Below, piece by piece: positions 7,588-12,954 of a stretch of DNA of 12,954 nucleotides. Under the pieces are notes generated by a model. It did no database searches, was not told the origin of the DNA, and saw nothing but the letters and a program-made list of their open reading frames with translations. Made by a program: the position numbers and the translations under genes. Position 1 is the first letter of the stretch, and every line of letters begins with the position of its first letter. This DNA is from DATKXO01 sp035528995 (GTDB lineage Bacteria > Planctomycetota > Phycisphaerae > UBA1845): positions 1 through 12,954 of the forward strand of contig DATKXO010000133.1 of assembly GCA_035528995.1 (NCBI GenBank). Reading direction: 5' to 3'.

Positions 7588-7785
7588 CTACTTGACGACG
7601 TAGGTGTCGCCGCACTCGGCCAGGCGCATGGCCACCTCCATCGGCAGGACGTCGGGGGGGTTATCGTTGCCGTGGGGCCCGCTGGCGACGAAGTCTTCGG
7701 TGTCCTGGGTCCAGTCGATTCCCGCCCTGCTCTGAATCGTAAGACGCTCGGCTATCCAGTTGATGATTTTCTCGTTCGTGGTCAT
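7588..7785 (-). CDS. 65-aa hypothetical protein
   Basis: A small soluble protein beginning MTTNEKIINWIAERL and ending AECGDTYVVK; I do not recognise its family. Start 7785 is chosen because GGAGAA (plus-strand 7790-7795) lies 4 nt before its ATG. The in-frame ATG at 7797 overlaps that ribosome site and the longer frame to 7863 has none. There is no signal peptide or membrane segment. The first 20 residues look helical and amphipathic; the middle is acidic with a DNPPDVLP turn. It converges with the kinase across 129 nt. The 243 nt back to the MATE gene show no clear promoter. Confidence 0.65.
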   Translation of the reverse strand: MTTNEKIINWIAERLTIQSRAGIDWTQDTEDFVASGPHGNDNPPDVLPMEVAMRLAECGDTYVVK

Positions 7786-8028
7786 GTGTTTCTCCATTCT
7801 TTCTGAAGTGCGGTTTTCGGTTGGCCCAGATAGCGAGTGGGCAAACTCCCGAGTAGTGTACACGGTTTCGTCGGGTTATGGAAGGCAGTGAAATGGCACT
7901 CCAATTGGGTCGGCCAGACCCCGCCGGGGGTTAAAGGGGGCGATGGCGGCGTGCCCTCGTTTCGAGGTTACGCGTGCCAGACGGGGGGGATCGCAGGTCA
8001 GCGTCGGCTGGTCGCGGCGTCGCGTCTG

Positions 8029-9402
8029 TTAGACTACGACTTTAATCCACCTTCCGCGAGCGAAGCGGGCGGCGGCGAGGGCGGCGCGGAGGGTGAAGTC
8101 GGCGCACATGGCCAGCCAGGCGCCATAGAGACCCCAGCCCAGGACCACGCCGAGCCACCAGGCCAGCGGCAGGCGCAACAGGGTGACGCCGACAAAGTTG
8201 ATCAGCAGGGGGAAGCGGGTGTCGCCGGCGCCTCGCAGGGCGCCGGTGAACACGATGCAAATGGCCAGCAGGGGCTGGAACCAAGCCAGGATGCGGAACG
8301 GCCCGACGCCGACTTCATGGACCAGCGTATCGTGGTGCATCAGGGCGAACAAAAGCCGGGCTCCGAAGAAGAAGCCCACGGCCACGAGGAGGGCGAGCAA
8401 GCCACACTGCAAGGCGGCCTCTTGCCCGGATCGGCGAGCGCGCACCGGTTTCTCGGCGCCGAGGTTCTGGCCGATCATGGTGGCGGCGGCGATGGACCAG
8501 GCGGTGGCGGGCAGGTAGACGAGGGCCTCGAGGCGCACGCCGATCATGTGGGCGGCGTAGTAGGCGATCTGGGTCTCACCGGTGCCGAGCCGGGCGACGA
8601 CCATGAGGAAGAGGAACTGGCCGGTCCACATGACGGCGCCGTCGGCGGCGGCGGGCAGGCCGATCCGGAAGATACGGTTGGTGATCTCGCGGCGCAGCGG
8701 CAGTGCGGACCAGTGCAACCGCAGAGGCCCGGGCCTGCGGATCAGGACACCGATCATGATCAGACCGCCCAGCACTCGGGCGGCGACGGTTCCCAGGACG
8801 ATGCCCAGCACGCCCATCGTCGGAAACGGCCCGACACCGAAGACAAGCGCGGCCGACAGCAGAGCGTTGAAGACGTTGACCAGAGCAAAGATCTTCAGGG
8901 GGGTGCGGGTGTCGCCGGCACCGCGGAGGGCGGCCGACCCGACCAACGTCAGGCTGGTGAAGGTCAGGGCGAGCGAGTCGAGACGGAGGTACATGACGGT
9001 GATTCGGTAGGTCTCGCCGGTCATGTCCTGGAGGCGTGCGAAGCTGGGGGCCAGGAGAAAGATGAGAGCGGAGAAGCCGATCCCGCTGAGGACGGAGAGT
9101 GACATGGACTGGTTGGTGAAGTGGTTGGCCTCGGTGTCGTTGCGGGCGCCGATGCTGCGGGCGACGAGCGCAGTGGTGCCGGTGGCGACGAGGGCGAAGA
9201 GCATGGAGGCCAGCCACTCGACGTAGGAGGCGAAGCCGACGGCGGCGGTGGCCTCCTTGCTGATCTGCCCGGCCAGGAAGGTGTCGACCAGGGCGACGAA
9301 AGAATGCAGGAGCTGTTCGCCCAGGACGGGCAGGGCGAGCCATAAGACAGTTCGACGGATGCCGCCGGTGGTGATGCCGCTTGCGGGCTTGCAGGTGGTC
9401 AT
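8029..9402 (-). CDS. MATE-family multidrug/toxin efflux transporter
   Basis: A 457-aa integral membrane protein, expected to have 12 helices and to export organic cations, drugs or metabolites in exchange for Na+ or H+. It starts MTTCKPASGITTGGIRRTVLWLALPVLGEQ, the usual N-terminus leading into helix 1, then LVDTFLAGQ. The two homologous halves each carry the same loop signature, ALRGAGDTRTPL at 158-169 and ALRGAGDTRFPL at 388-399, and GQNLGA at 311-316 is also typical. The length is normal. The frame is open to 9468, but the extra 22 residues are Arg/Pro-rich and not family-like, so ATG 9402 is preferred; neither start has a clear Shine-Dalgarno. The substrate cannot be told from sequence. 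A long open frame on the opposite strand is a GC-driven shadow. Confidence 0.93.
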   Translation of the reverse strand: MTTCKPASGITTGGIRRTVLWLALPVLGEQLLHSFVALVDTFLAGQISKEATAAVGFASYVEWLASMLFALVATGTTALVARSIGARNDTEANHFTNQSMSLSVLSGIGFSALIFLLAPSFARLQDMTGETYRITVMYLRLDSLALTFTSLTLVGSAALRGAGDTRTPLKIFALVNVFNALLSAALVFGVGPFPTMGVLGIVLGTVAARVLGGLIMIGVLIRRPGPLRLHWSALPLRREITNRIFRIGLPAAADGAVMWTGQFLFLMVVARLGTGETQIAYYAAHMIGVRLEALVYLPATAWSIAAATMIGQNLGAEKPVRARRSGQEAALQCGLLALLVAVGFFFGARLLFALMHHDTLVHEVGVGPFRILAWFQPLLAICIVFTGALRGAGDTRFPLLINFVGVTLLRLPLAWWLGVVLGWGLYGAWLAMCADFTLRAALAAARFARGRWIKVVV

Positions 9403-9545
9403 GCTGCTGGCGCCTGCGGGGTGAAGGGTGGGCGGCGCGCGTCTTCGTCGTCCGGGGCGGACCGGCAATCGGGGCGCGATGCAAGCGTGTTCCGGTTCCG
9501 GCGGTGGGCTGCGGTGATCGAGGCGGGCGAGGACGGCATGGGCGG

Positions 9546-9574
9546 AATTTAGCCCTTACCCCTGTGGCGGTCAA
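9546..9574 (-). promoter_or_regulatory. Candidate promoter for the MATE gene
   Basis: On the minus strand TTGACC (9574-9569) and TAAATT (9551-9546) are separated by exactly 17 nt. They match the sigma70 consensus at five and four of six positions. The element points at the MATE start about 140 nt downstream. The rest of the 9403-9736 gap holds only a relict hairpin (GCGC-TTC-GCGC near 9634-9644) and the heptamer repeat. Confidence 0.4.
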
Positions 9575-9657
9575 TTTGCAGGCGTATCGGCGGCGTTGGG
9601 GGGTGGGTGAACCTCTGGAGTGTTGCACGGGTGGCGCTTCGCGCGGTCAACTGAATG

Positions 9658-9685
9658 GCGAATTGCGAATAGCGAATAGCGAATT
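9658..9685. repeat. GCGAATW heptamer repeat, four units
   Basis: GCGAATT, GCGAATA, GCGAATA, GCGAATT stand head to tail at 9658, 9665, 9672 and 9679 in the gap between the MATE gene and the small interrupted gene. It is an AT-richer island in otherwise GC-rich DNA. Confidence 0.8.
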
Positions 9686-9736
9686 GGGGACTGCCAGAGG
9701 CCCCGGCGGGCGTTGAGGCCTGTGGGCTTGGTTGTG

Positions 9737-9994
9737 TCAGGAGAGGAGCCAGAGGGAGACGGCGCCGATGAGGGCGAGGGCCTGGAGGCCGAGGGTGGCG
9801 ACGGCGGCGATGGCGAAGGCGCGGTCGGGGGCCTTGGCGAGGGCGGTGGCAGAGTAGCCGATCGCTACCGGTGTGCCGACGAGAATCGCGCCCGGACCGA
9901 GCGGTGCCAGGGGATGCCCTCAGCAGAAGGTGGCGGCCATGGCGACGCCGGCGGCCGGAAGAAAGGCGAGGAGCAGAGCGATTTTGCCGGACAT
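9737..9994 (-). pseudogene. Small hydrophobic membrane protein interrupted by in-frame TGA
   Basis: Translation should start at ATG 9994, with GGAGAA 5 nt upstream (plus-strand 10000-10005), the same ribosome site seen before 7785 and 12378. The peptide MSGKIALLLAFLPAAGVAMA then ATFC looks like a signal peptide or membrane helix and meets TGA at 9922-9920. The same frame stays open for 60 more codons: GHPLAPLGPGAILVGTPVAIG, then a second hydrophobic segment near the end (VATLGLQALALIGAVSLWLL), to TGA 9739-9737. Codon style (GCC, CTC, ATC) is the same on both sides, so it reads as one 85-codon gene broken by a nonsense change, a sequencing error, or a recoded UGA. The last part faintly recalls ATP synthase subunit c, but the key acidic residue is absent. 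Confidence 0.55.
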
Positions 9995-10063
9995 CGTGGT
10001 TCTCCGGTTCGTGCGGGCCGTGGTTGCTGCCGGTGACGGCCGTTCCTGTCTGGTTGTAGGGGT

Positions 10064-10288
10064 GTGGTGGGCAGGAAGTCAAACGCGAGGTTGGGGCGTG
10101 GGTCGCGCGTGGGGCGGTCTGTCCGTGTGTTCGGCGATTCCTTACTTGTGCGGGTGGTGCGGAGGCGGAGGTGTGGGCGTGGCGCTGGCCGGCAGCGGGG
10201 CGTGTCGGGCATCAACCTGTGCGGGGATTGCGGGTACAATGGCGGGAGCATGTCTGGTCAATGCGTGGAATGCGGGGAGTCGGGATGA
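10064..10288 (+). CDS. Short protein ending in a four-cysteine ribbon (first in chain, start uncertain)
   Basis: The C-terminus reads LCGDCGY, NGGSMSGQ, CVECGESG: two CxxC pairs 10 residues apart, like the ribbons of the next three genes (11 apart). It is followed by TGA at 10286-10288 overlapping the next ATG (ATGA). GGGGAG from the Gly-Glu codons (10274-10279) lies 5 nt before that ATG, as at the other two junctions, which argues that the frame is real. The part before the ribbon is Arg-rich and unfamiliar, without the membrane helices of its neighbours, so it may be a decayed or shortened relative. Starts are GTG at 10064 or GTG at 10127; neither has a strong ribosome site. Confidence 0.5.
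   Translation: MVGRKSNARLGRGSRVGRSVRVFGDSLLVRVVRRRRCGRGAGRQRGVSGINLCGDCGYNGGSMSGQCVECGESG
10274..10287 (+). promoter_or_regulatory. Ribbon-encoded Shine-Dalgarno and ATGA junction 1
   Basis: GGGGAG at 10274-10279, 5-nt spacer TCGGG, ATG at 10285; the upstream stop TGA is at 10286-10288. The site is made of the ribbon's last Gly-Glu codons and decides the start of the 201-aa gene over upstream in-frame alternatives such as GTG/TTG-type codons. Confidence 0.7.
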
Positions 10289-10890
10289 TCCGCAGAGGCG
10301 TCATTGTGGTTTTGACGCTTGCGAGCTTGGCAATGCTGGTGCTGGAGGTTGCCAGCTTCGCGTGTCGGTCCCCATATCCGTGGGCGGAGCCGTGGCGGTG
10401 GGAGGGCACGAGATACGATGTGGGCTCCTCTATGCTTACAACAGCATTGAGGCTTCCTGGGTCGGATTTCGGGGGCGCCATGACCTTGCCTCATAGCGTC
10501 CAGGGTGCTCTCAAGTTGTCTGACCTTGGGGAGCGTGGCATATTGGGGATCTATTTGTGTCGGGGGCGCTTCGCTGTCGGATACGTTGACCTTGCTCCGA
10601 CACAGACAATTCGCCGTTCCAGCTCTGTGGTCACCCTCGACGGCCGCCTATTGGCATTTGAGAACTGGTGGGTGGGCCTACCGAAACCGGCCGCGCCGTT
10701 GCATGTGCTGGCAGTGCGTGGTGCGTCGTGGGTCCCGTTGGCGCTCCTTGCCGCGTATCCTGCCGTTGCGTTCGTGTGCGGACCGGTGCGGCGCTGGCGT
10801 CGTCGGCGGAAGGGGCGGTGCGTGAGGTGCGGGTATGATCTGACGGGGAATGTGTCGGGGGTGTGTCCGGAGTGTGGGGAGCGCAGATGA
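10285..10890 (+). CDS. Membrane protein with C-terminal zinc ribbon (201 aa)
   Basis: Begins MIRRGVIVVLTLASLAMLVLE, an N-terminal membrane helix (about 5-25). A loop of about 120 residues with many aromatics (PYPWAEPWRWEG) follows, probably outside the cytoplasm. A second helix (about 148-166, SWVPLALLAAYPAVAFVCG) leads to a basic stop-transfer run (RRWRRRRKG) and a cytoplasmic four-cysteine ribbon C179, C182, C194, C197 containing CGYDLTGNVSGVCPECG. I recognise this layout, helix, loop, Pro-containing helix, Arg cluster, CGYDLxGN ribbon, as a recurrent planctomycete (Phycisphaerae) paralogue type of unknown function. It overlaps its neighbours by 4 nt at both ends. The ribbon probably binds zinc; partner or role unknown. 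Confidence 0.8.
   Translation: MIRRGVIVVLTLASLAMLVLEVASFACRSPYPWAEPWRWEGTRYDVGSSMLTTALRLPGSDFGGAMTLPHSVQGALKLSDLGERGILGIYLCRGRFAVGYVDLAPTQTIRRSSSVVTLDGRLLAFENWWVGLPKPAAPLHVLAVRGASWVPLALLAAYPAVAFVCGPVRRWRRRRKGRCVRCGYDLTGNVSGVCPECGERR
10876..10889 (+). promoter_or_regulatory. Ribbon-encoded Shine-Dalgarno and ATGA junction 2
   Basis: GGGGAG at 10876-10881, spacer CGCAG, ATG at 10887 overlapping TGA 10888-10890. Spacing equals that of junctions 1 and 3, and it fixes the start of the 125-aa gene. Confidence 0.75.
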
Positions 10891-11264
10891 ACGTCGTCGT
10901 GATGAGCGTCGCCTACATCGATCCCGGCCCGGGCGTGCTGCCCGTGGGCGCGTGCGTGGTCGGGGTGGCGGCGTCGGTGGCGGCGATCTGGGGCTCGCAG
11001 CGATGGCGCCCGTGGTGGGTCTTTCGGCTCGTCGGCGCGTGTACGCTGATGACTATGGTCGCTGCCGTACTGGTGTCGCACTATCGCCTGTTGGCGGTGG
11101 CCGCTCTGGCGGCGATGGTGAATGCGGCCGTCTCGGGGTGGATGACGTACCGTCGGCGCCCGGCCCTCTACGGCAGGCTTGAAGCTGGTCGGTGTCTGCA
11201 CTGTGGCTACGATCTGACGGGGAACGTGTCGGGGGTGTGTCCGGAATGCGGGGAGGGGGCATGA
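10887..11264 (+). CDS. Small multi-helix membrane protein with C-terminal zinc ribbon (125 aa)
   Basis: Starts MNVVVMSVAYIDPGPG, where the YIDPG motif before a helix is seen in other small bacterial membrane proteins. Three hydrophobic segments follow (about 19-36, 48-64, 68-85), then a short basic linker and the ribbon C103, C106, C118, C121 (CLHCGYDL to CPECG). The ribbon DNA is nearly the same as in the two flanking genes while the membrane part is unrelated in length and sequence, so the ribbon behaves as a shared C-terminal tag. It is translationally coupled on both sides by ATGA overlaps. Function unknown. Confidence 0.8.
   Translation: MNVVVMSVAYIDPGPGVLPVGACVVGVAASVAAIWGSQRWRPWWVFRLVGACTLMTMVAAVLVSHYRLLAVAALAAMVNAAVSGWMTYRRRPALYGRLEAGRCLHCGYDLTGNVSGVCPECGEGA
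11250..11263 (+). promoter_or_regulatory. Ribbon-encoded Shine-Dalgarno and ATGA junction 3
   Basis: GGGGAG at 11250-11255, spacer GGGGC, ATG at 11261 overlapping TGA 11262-11264. It selects the 11261 start over the in-frame upstream start at 11192. Confidence 0.75.
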
Positions 11265-11893
11265 TTCGGCGGATCGTCGCGTACGCTCTGTTGCTGGCCA
11301 CCTTGGCCGCCGTGCTCCTGGGGGTGGCCTACGAGCCTGTTGCATCCATTGCATTCGGGGGGTTTCTGGCGTACGTGTTCGTCGCAGCCACCCTGACGCG
11401 AGTAGGTGCATCACGGCTCAACTCGAGGATCAGGGCCGTGGCAACCGCTTTCTCGGCAGGTATCCTGGCCGTATGGGCACTGAGCCTTATGGTGTACGTC
11501 CGAATCCCATATAGCAGTGCTCGGGCGTGGGCCGTCGGGGAAGGGGCATTCATCCACCACTCAGGCGTGGACTTTGACGGGGGACCATTACGTACCAGAG
11601 CACGCTGGGAACCGAGCGACCGGGTCTGGGAGTTGGGCAATACCATTACTATGATGAGTTGGAGTGGCGGGCGGGTTGGGATCGTCGAGTATTATCCGGT
11701 CTGGCCGTTTGCGATTGCCTTGACTCTCCCCACCGCGGCGCTGTGGATCATGCGCCGCAGGCGCTTCGCGGCTGGGCACTGTCAGATCTGTGGGTATGAT
11801 TTGACGGGGAACGTGTCGGGGGTGTGTCCGGAGTGTGGGGCCGAAGTTGGACAGGGGCGAGGTGGGCGAGGCGGTGGTAGTCGGTCGGGCTAG
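11261..11893 (+). CDS. Membrane protein with zinc ribbon, last of the chain (210 aa)
   Basis: Starts MIRRIVAYALLLATLAAVLL, like the 201-aa neighbour. Hydrophobic segments lie at about 5-22, 29-45, 62-80 and 146-163. A probable extracytoplasmic loop (WAVGEGAFIHHSGVDFDGG) lies between the third and fourth. The basic run RRRRF precedes the ribbon C174, C177, C189, C192 with CGYDLTGNVSGVCPECG. Unlike the upstream genes, the ribbon is followed by Ala-Glu and a Gly/Arg/Ser-rich tail (GQGRGGRGGGSRSG), so the GGGGAG site is missing, fitting its place as the last gene. Its stop TAG (11891-11893) shares bases with the stop of the convergent gene. Likely a distant paralogue of the 201-aa protein; function unknown. 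Confidence 0.8.
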   Translation: MIRRIVAYALLLATLAAVLLGVAYEPVASIAFGGFLAYVFVAATLTRVGASRLNSRIRAVATAFSAGILAVWALSLMVYVRIPYSSARAWAVGEGAFIHHSGVDFDGGPLRTRARWEPSDRVWELGNTITMMSWSGGRVGIVEYYPVWPFAIALTLPTAALWIMRRRRFAAGHCQICGYDLTGNVSGVCPECGAEVGQGRGGRGGGSRSG

Positions 11894-12378
11894 GTGCGCT
11901 CGAGGAGGGTGGCGGCTTCTTCTACGGCTTCTTCGGGAGTGGTGACGGAGAAGACGGGGGCGGTGTCTTGGTAGGGGTCGAGCGCGCGGCCGGGGTCGAA
12001 GTTCAGGAGGATGAGCGGCTTGGCGTTCTTGGCGGCCAGGGCGACTTCGGAGAGGGTGCCGGCGCCGCCGGGGCAGGCGATGACGACGTCGCTGGAGAGG
12101 ACGTTGATGAGATTGCGGGCGTCGCCCAGGCCGGTGACGATGGCGTAGTCCAGGTCGGGTGAGGCGGCGCGGGTGTCGCGGTCGGGCAGGATGCCGATGA
12201 CGGTTCCGCCGGCCTGTCGGGCGCCGGCGGCCGACGCGGCCATGACGCCGGCGTTGCGCCCGCCGTTGAGCAGAACCCAGCCGCGCTGAGCGATCAGCGT
12301 GCCGAGGCGGCGGGCCAGGTCGATGACGTCTTCGCTGACGTCGGCTCCGCCCATGACTCCGACGACGGGCTTGCGCAT
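11890..12378 (-). CDS. SLOG/LOG-like nucleotide-binding protein (TIGR00725-type)
   Basis: A 162-aa Rossmann-like protein starting MRKPVVGVMGGADVSED. It has the two glycine signatures of the LOG/SLOG superfamily: NGGRNAGVM at 38-46 and PGGAGTLSE at 103-111, the latter equivalent to PGGxGTxxE in LOG phosphoribohydrolases. Short LOG-like proteins of this TIGR00725 type are thought to bind nucleotides or their derivatives, but their substrates are mostly unknown, so I do not assign a reaction. Start 12378 has GGAGAA 5 nt upstream (plus-strand 12384-12389); the longer frame to 12453 adds an unlikely Arg/Pro-rich leader. It is convergent with the ribbon-protein chain, the two stops overlapping over 11890-11893. 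Confidence 0.88.
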   Translation of the reverse strand: MRKPVVGVMGGADVSEDVIDLARRLGTLIAQRGWVLLNGGRNAGVMAASAAGARQAGGTVIGILPDRDTRAASPDLDYAIVTGLGDARNLINVLSSDVVIACPGGAGTLSEVALAAKNAKPLILLNFDPGRALDPYQDTAPVFSVTTPEEAVEEAATLLERT

Positions 12379-12453
12379 GAAGGTTCTCCGTTGAGTGGCG
12401 TGGCGCTGCCACCGGCTCGGGGGAGTGTACCTTGTTGGGTAAGGGCGTTCCAC

Positions 12454-12743
12454 GGGTCAGCTTCGCTGACCCATGCCACCCGCCGCTGCACCGGTCGAGA
12501 AGCCCGGCTGAAGCCGGCTGGCGGAAGAAGACTGATGGAGAGGGGCCGGCCACCACCAACTGGAAGTTGGTGGCAAAGGCCGGTCGGCTGAAGCCGACCA
12601 AACGGGTGGCGTGAAGGCCGGGCCTGGGGCACCTCCGGTGTACTCGCCGGCCCGTGGACCGCGCCGCTGGACGGGTCAGCCTCACTGCCCCAGGCCACCT
12701 GCCGTGGCGCTCCACGGGTCAGCTTCGCTGACCCATGCCACCC
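12454..12743. repeat. Palindrome array right of the SLOG gene
   Basis: Gene-free DNA. GGGTCAGC-TTC-GCTGACCC occurs at 12454-12472 and 12716-12734, each followed by ATGCCACCC; a decayed copy lies at about 12673-12700. CCACCAACT-GGA-AGTTGGTGG spans 12553-12573 and GGTCGGCT-GA-AGCCGACC spans 12582-12599; an imperfect AGCC(C)GGCT pair lies at 12501-12519. The stems differ from those at 661-915 and 4323-4742, but the design and the tail are shared. Confidence 0.85.
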
Positions 12744-12761
12744 ACCGGAAGCGTTTCCGTC

Positions 12762-12954
12762 GCCCCTCGGGGGCTCTGTTTCAAAAACTACGCCCGATTC
12801 CCCAGGGCTTGCCAAGATTTCGCATGTAGCGATGGGGGATACTGCGTGAACCTGTTTCCGCGGAGCGAGTTGCGCATAAGGCCGGGAGTCGCGTTTCTTG
12901 TCTGCCGCCCCTCCGGGGCTAATGTGCGGAAACGCACCGCATACCAGGGGTTGG
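12762..12954. repeat. Two partial copies of a second GC-rich repeat family
   Basis: GCCCC-TCG-GGGGC at 12762-12774 is followed about 25 nt later by CCCAGGGCTTG. GCCCC-TCC-GGGGC at 12907-12919 is followed by CCAGGGGTTGG at the right edge. Both therefore have the same order: small hairpin, spacer, CAGGG box. No gene is seen between 12744 and the window end; the spacer 12815-12900 has no feature I can name. Confidence 0.6.

Noticed and set aside
7837..9102. 421-aa plus-strand frame opposite the MATE gene
   Set aside because: Gly/Glu/Gln-rich, hydrophilic in-register complement of a membrane protein, with no domain.
9737..9919. ATP synthase subunit c
   Set aside because: The hydrophobic end looks similar, but the essential membrane Asp/Glu is replaced (LGLQALALIG), spacing differs by about three residues, and no ATP synthase genes are nearby.
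9873..10496. 207-aa plus-strand frame
   Set aside because: Overlaps the small minus-strand gene and two ribbon genes in another frame; no ribosome site and no domain.
12294..12815. 173-aa minus-strand frame at the right end
   Set aside because: Mostly translated palindromes (WHGSAKLTRG, AWVSEADPW repeats) joined to a wrong frame of the SLOG gene.

Overview
The window looks like a high-GC planctomycete chromosome, most likely Phycisphaerae-like. I infer this from a run of small membrane proteins that each end in a CGYDLTGNVSGVCPECG zinc ribbon, a Hanks-type Ser/Thr kinase fused through one membrane helix to TPR repeats, and intergenic DNA packed with GC-rich palindromes and short tandem repeats. 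No database search was run; family calls rest on motifs.

Layout. 1-440: an uncertain gene edge running into low-complexity repeats. 440-958: no gene, but a palindrome array. 959-4309 (+): a single-chain restriction-modification enzyme (PD-ExK nuclease, N6-adenine methyltransferase, Type ISP-like specificity domain). It has a lower-GC central part and an in-frame array of 39-nt repeats inside its C-terminal domain. 4310-4742: a second palindrome array. 4981-7458 (+): membrane-anchored Ser/Thr kinase with TPRs. 7588-7785 (-): a 65-aa orphan. 8029-9402 (-): MATE-family exporter. 9737-9994 (-): a small hydrophobic protein with a good ribosome site but an in-frame TGA. 10064-11893 (+): a chain of zinc-ribbon proteins, three of the four recognisable as membrane proteins, joined by ATGA overlaps. 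11890-12378 (-): a SLOG/LOG-like nucleotide-binding protein, convergent with the chain and sharing its stop-codon bases. 12379-12954: palindromes and a second repeat family, no gene.

Two things stand out. First, in the zinc-ribbon chain the codons for the last ribbon residues (Cys-Gly-Glu, TGY GGG GAG) place GGGGAG exactly 5 nt before the next gene's ATG at all three junctions, and each junction is a 4-nt ATGA overlap. The last gene, with no downstream partner, lacks that GAG. The conserved protein tail thus doubles as a translation-coupling module. Second, the restriction enzyme is bracketed by the same palindrome families on both sides, carries a repeat array translated in frame, and has a middle section of different base composition, which together suggest a recombining specificity cassette.

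The genes do not form one obvious pathway. The restriction enzyme, kinase and exporter are independent units separated by repeat-rich DNA; only the ribbon-protein chain is clearly co-translated.
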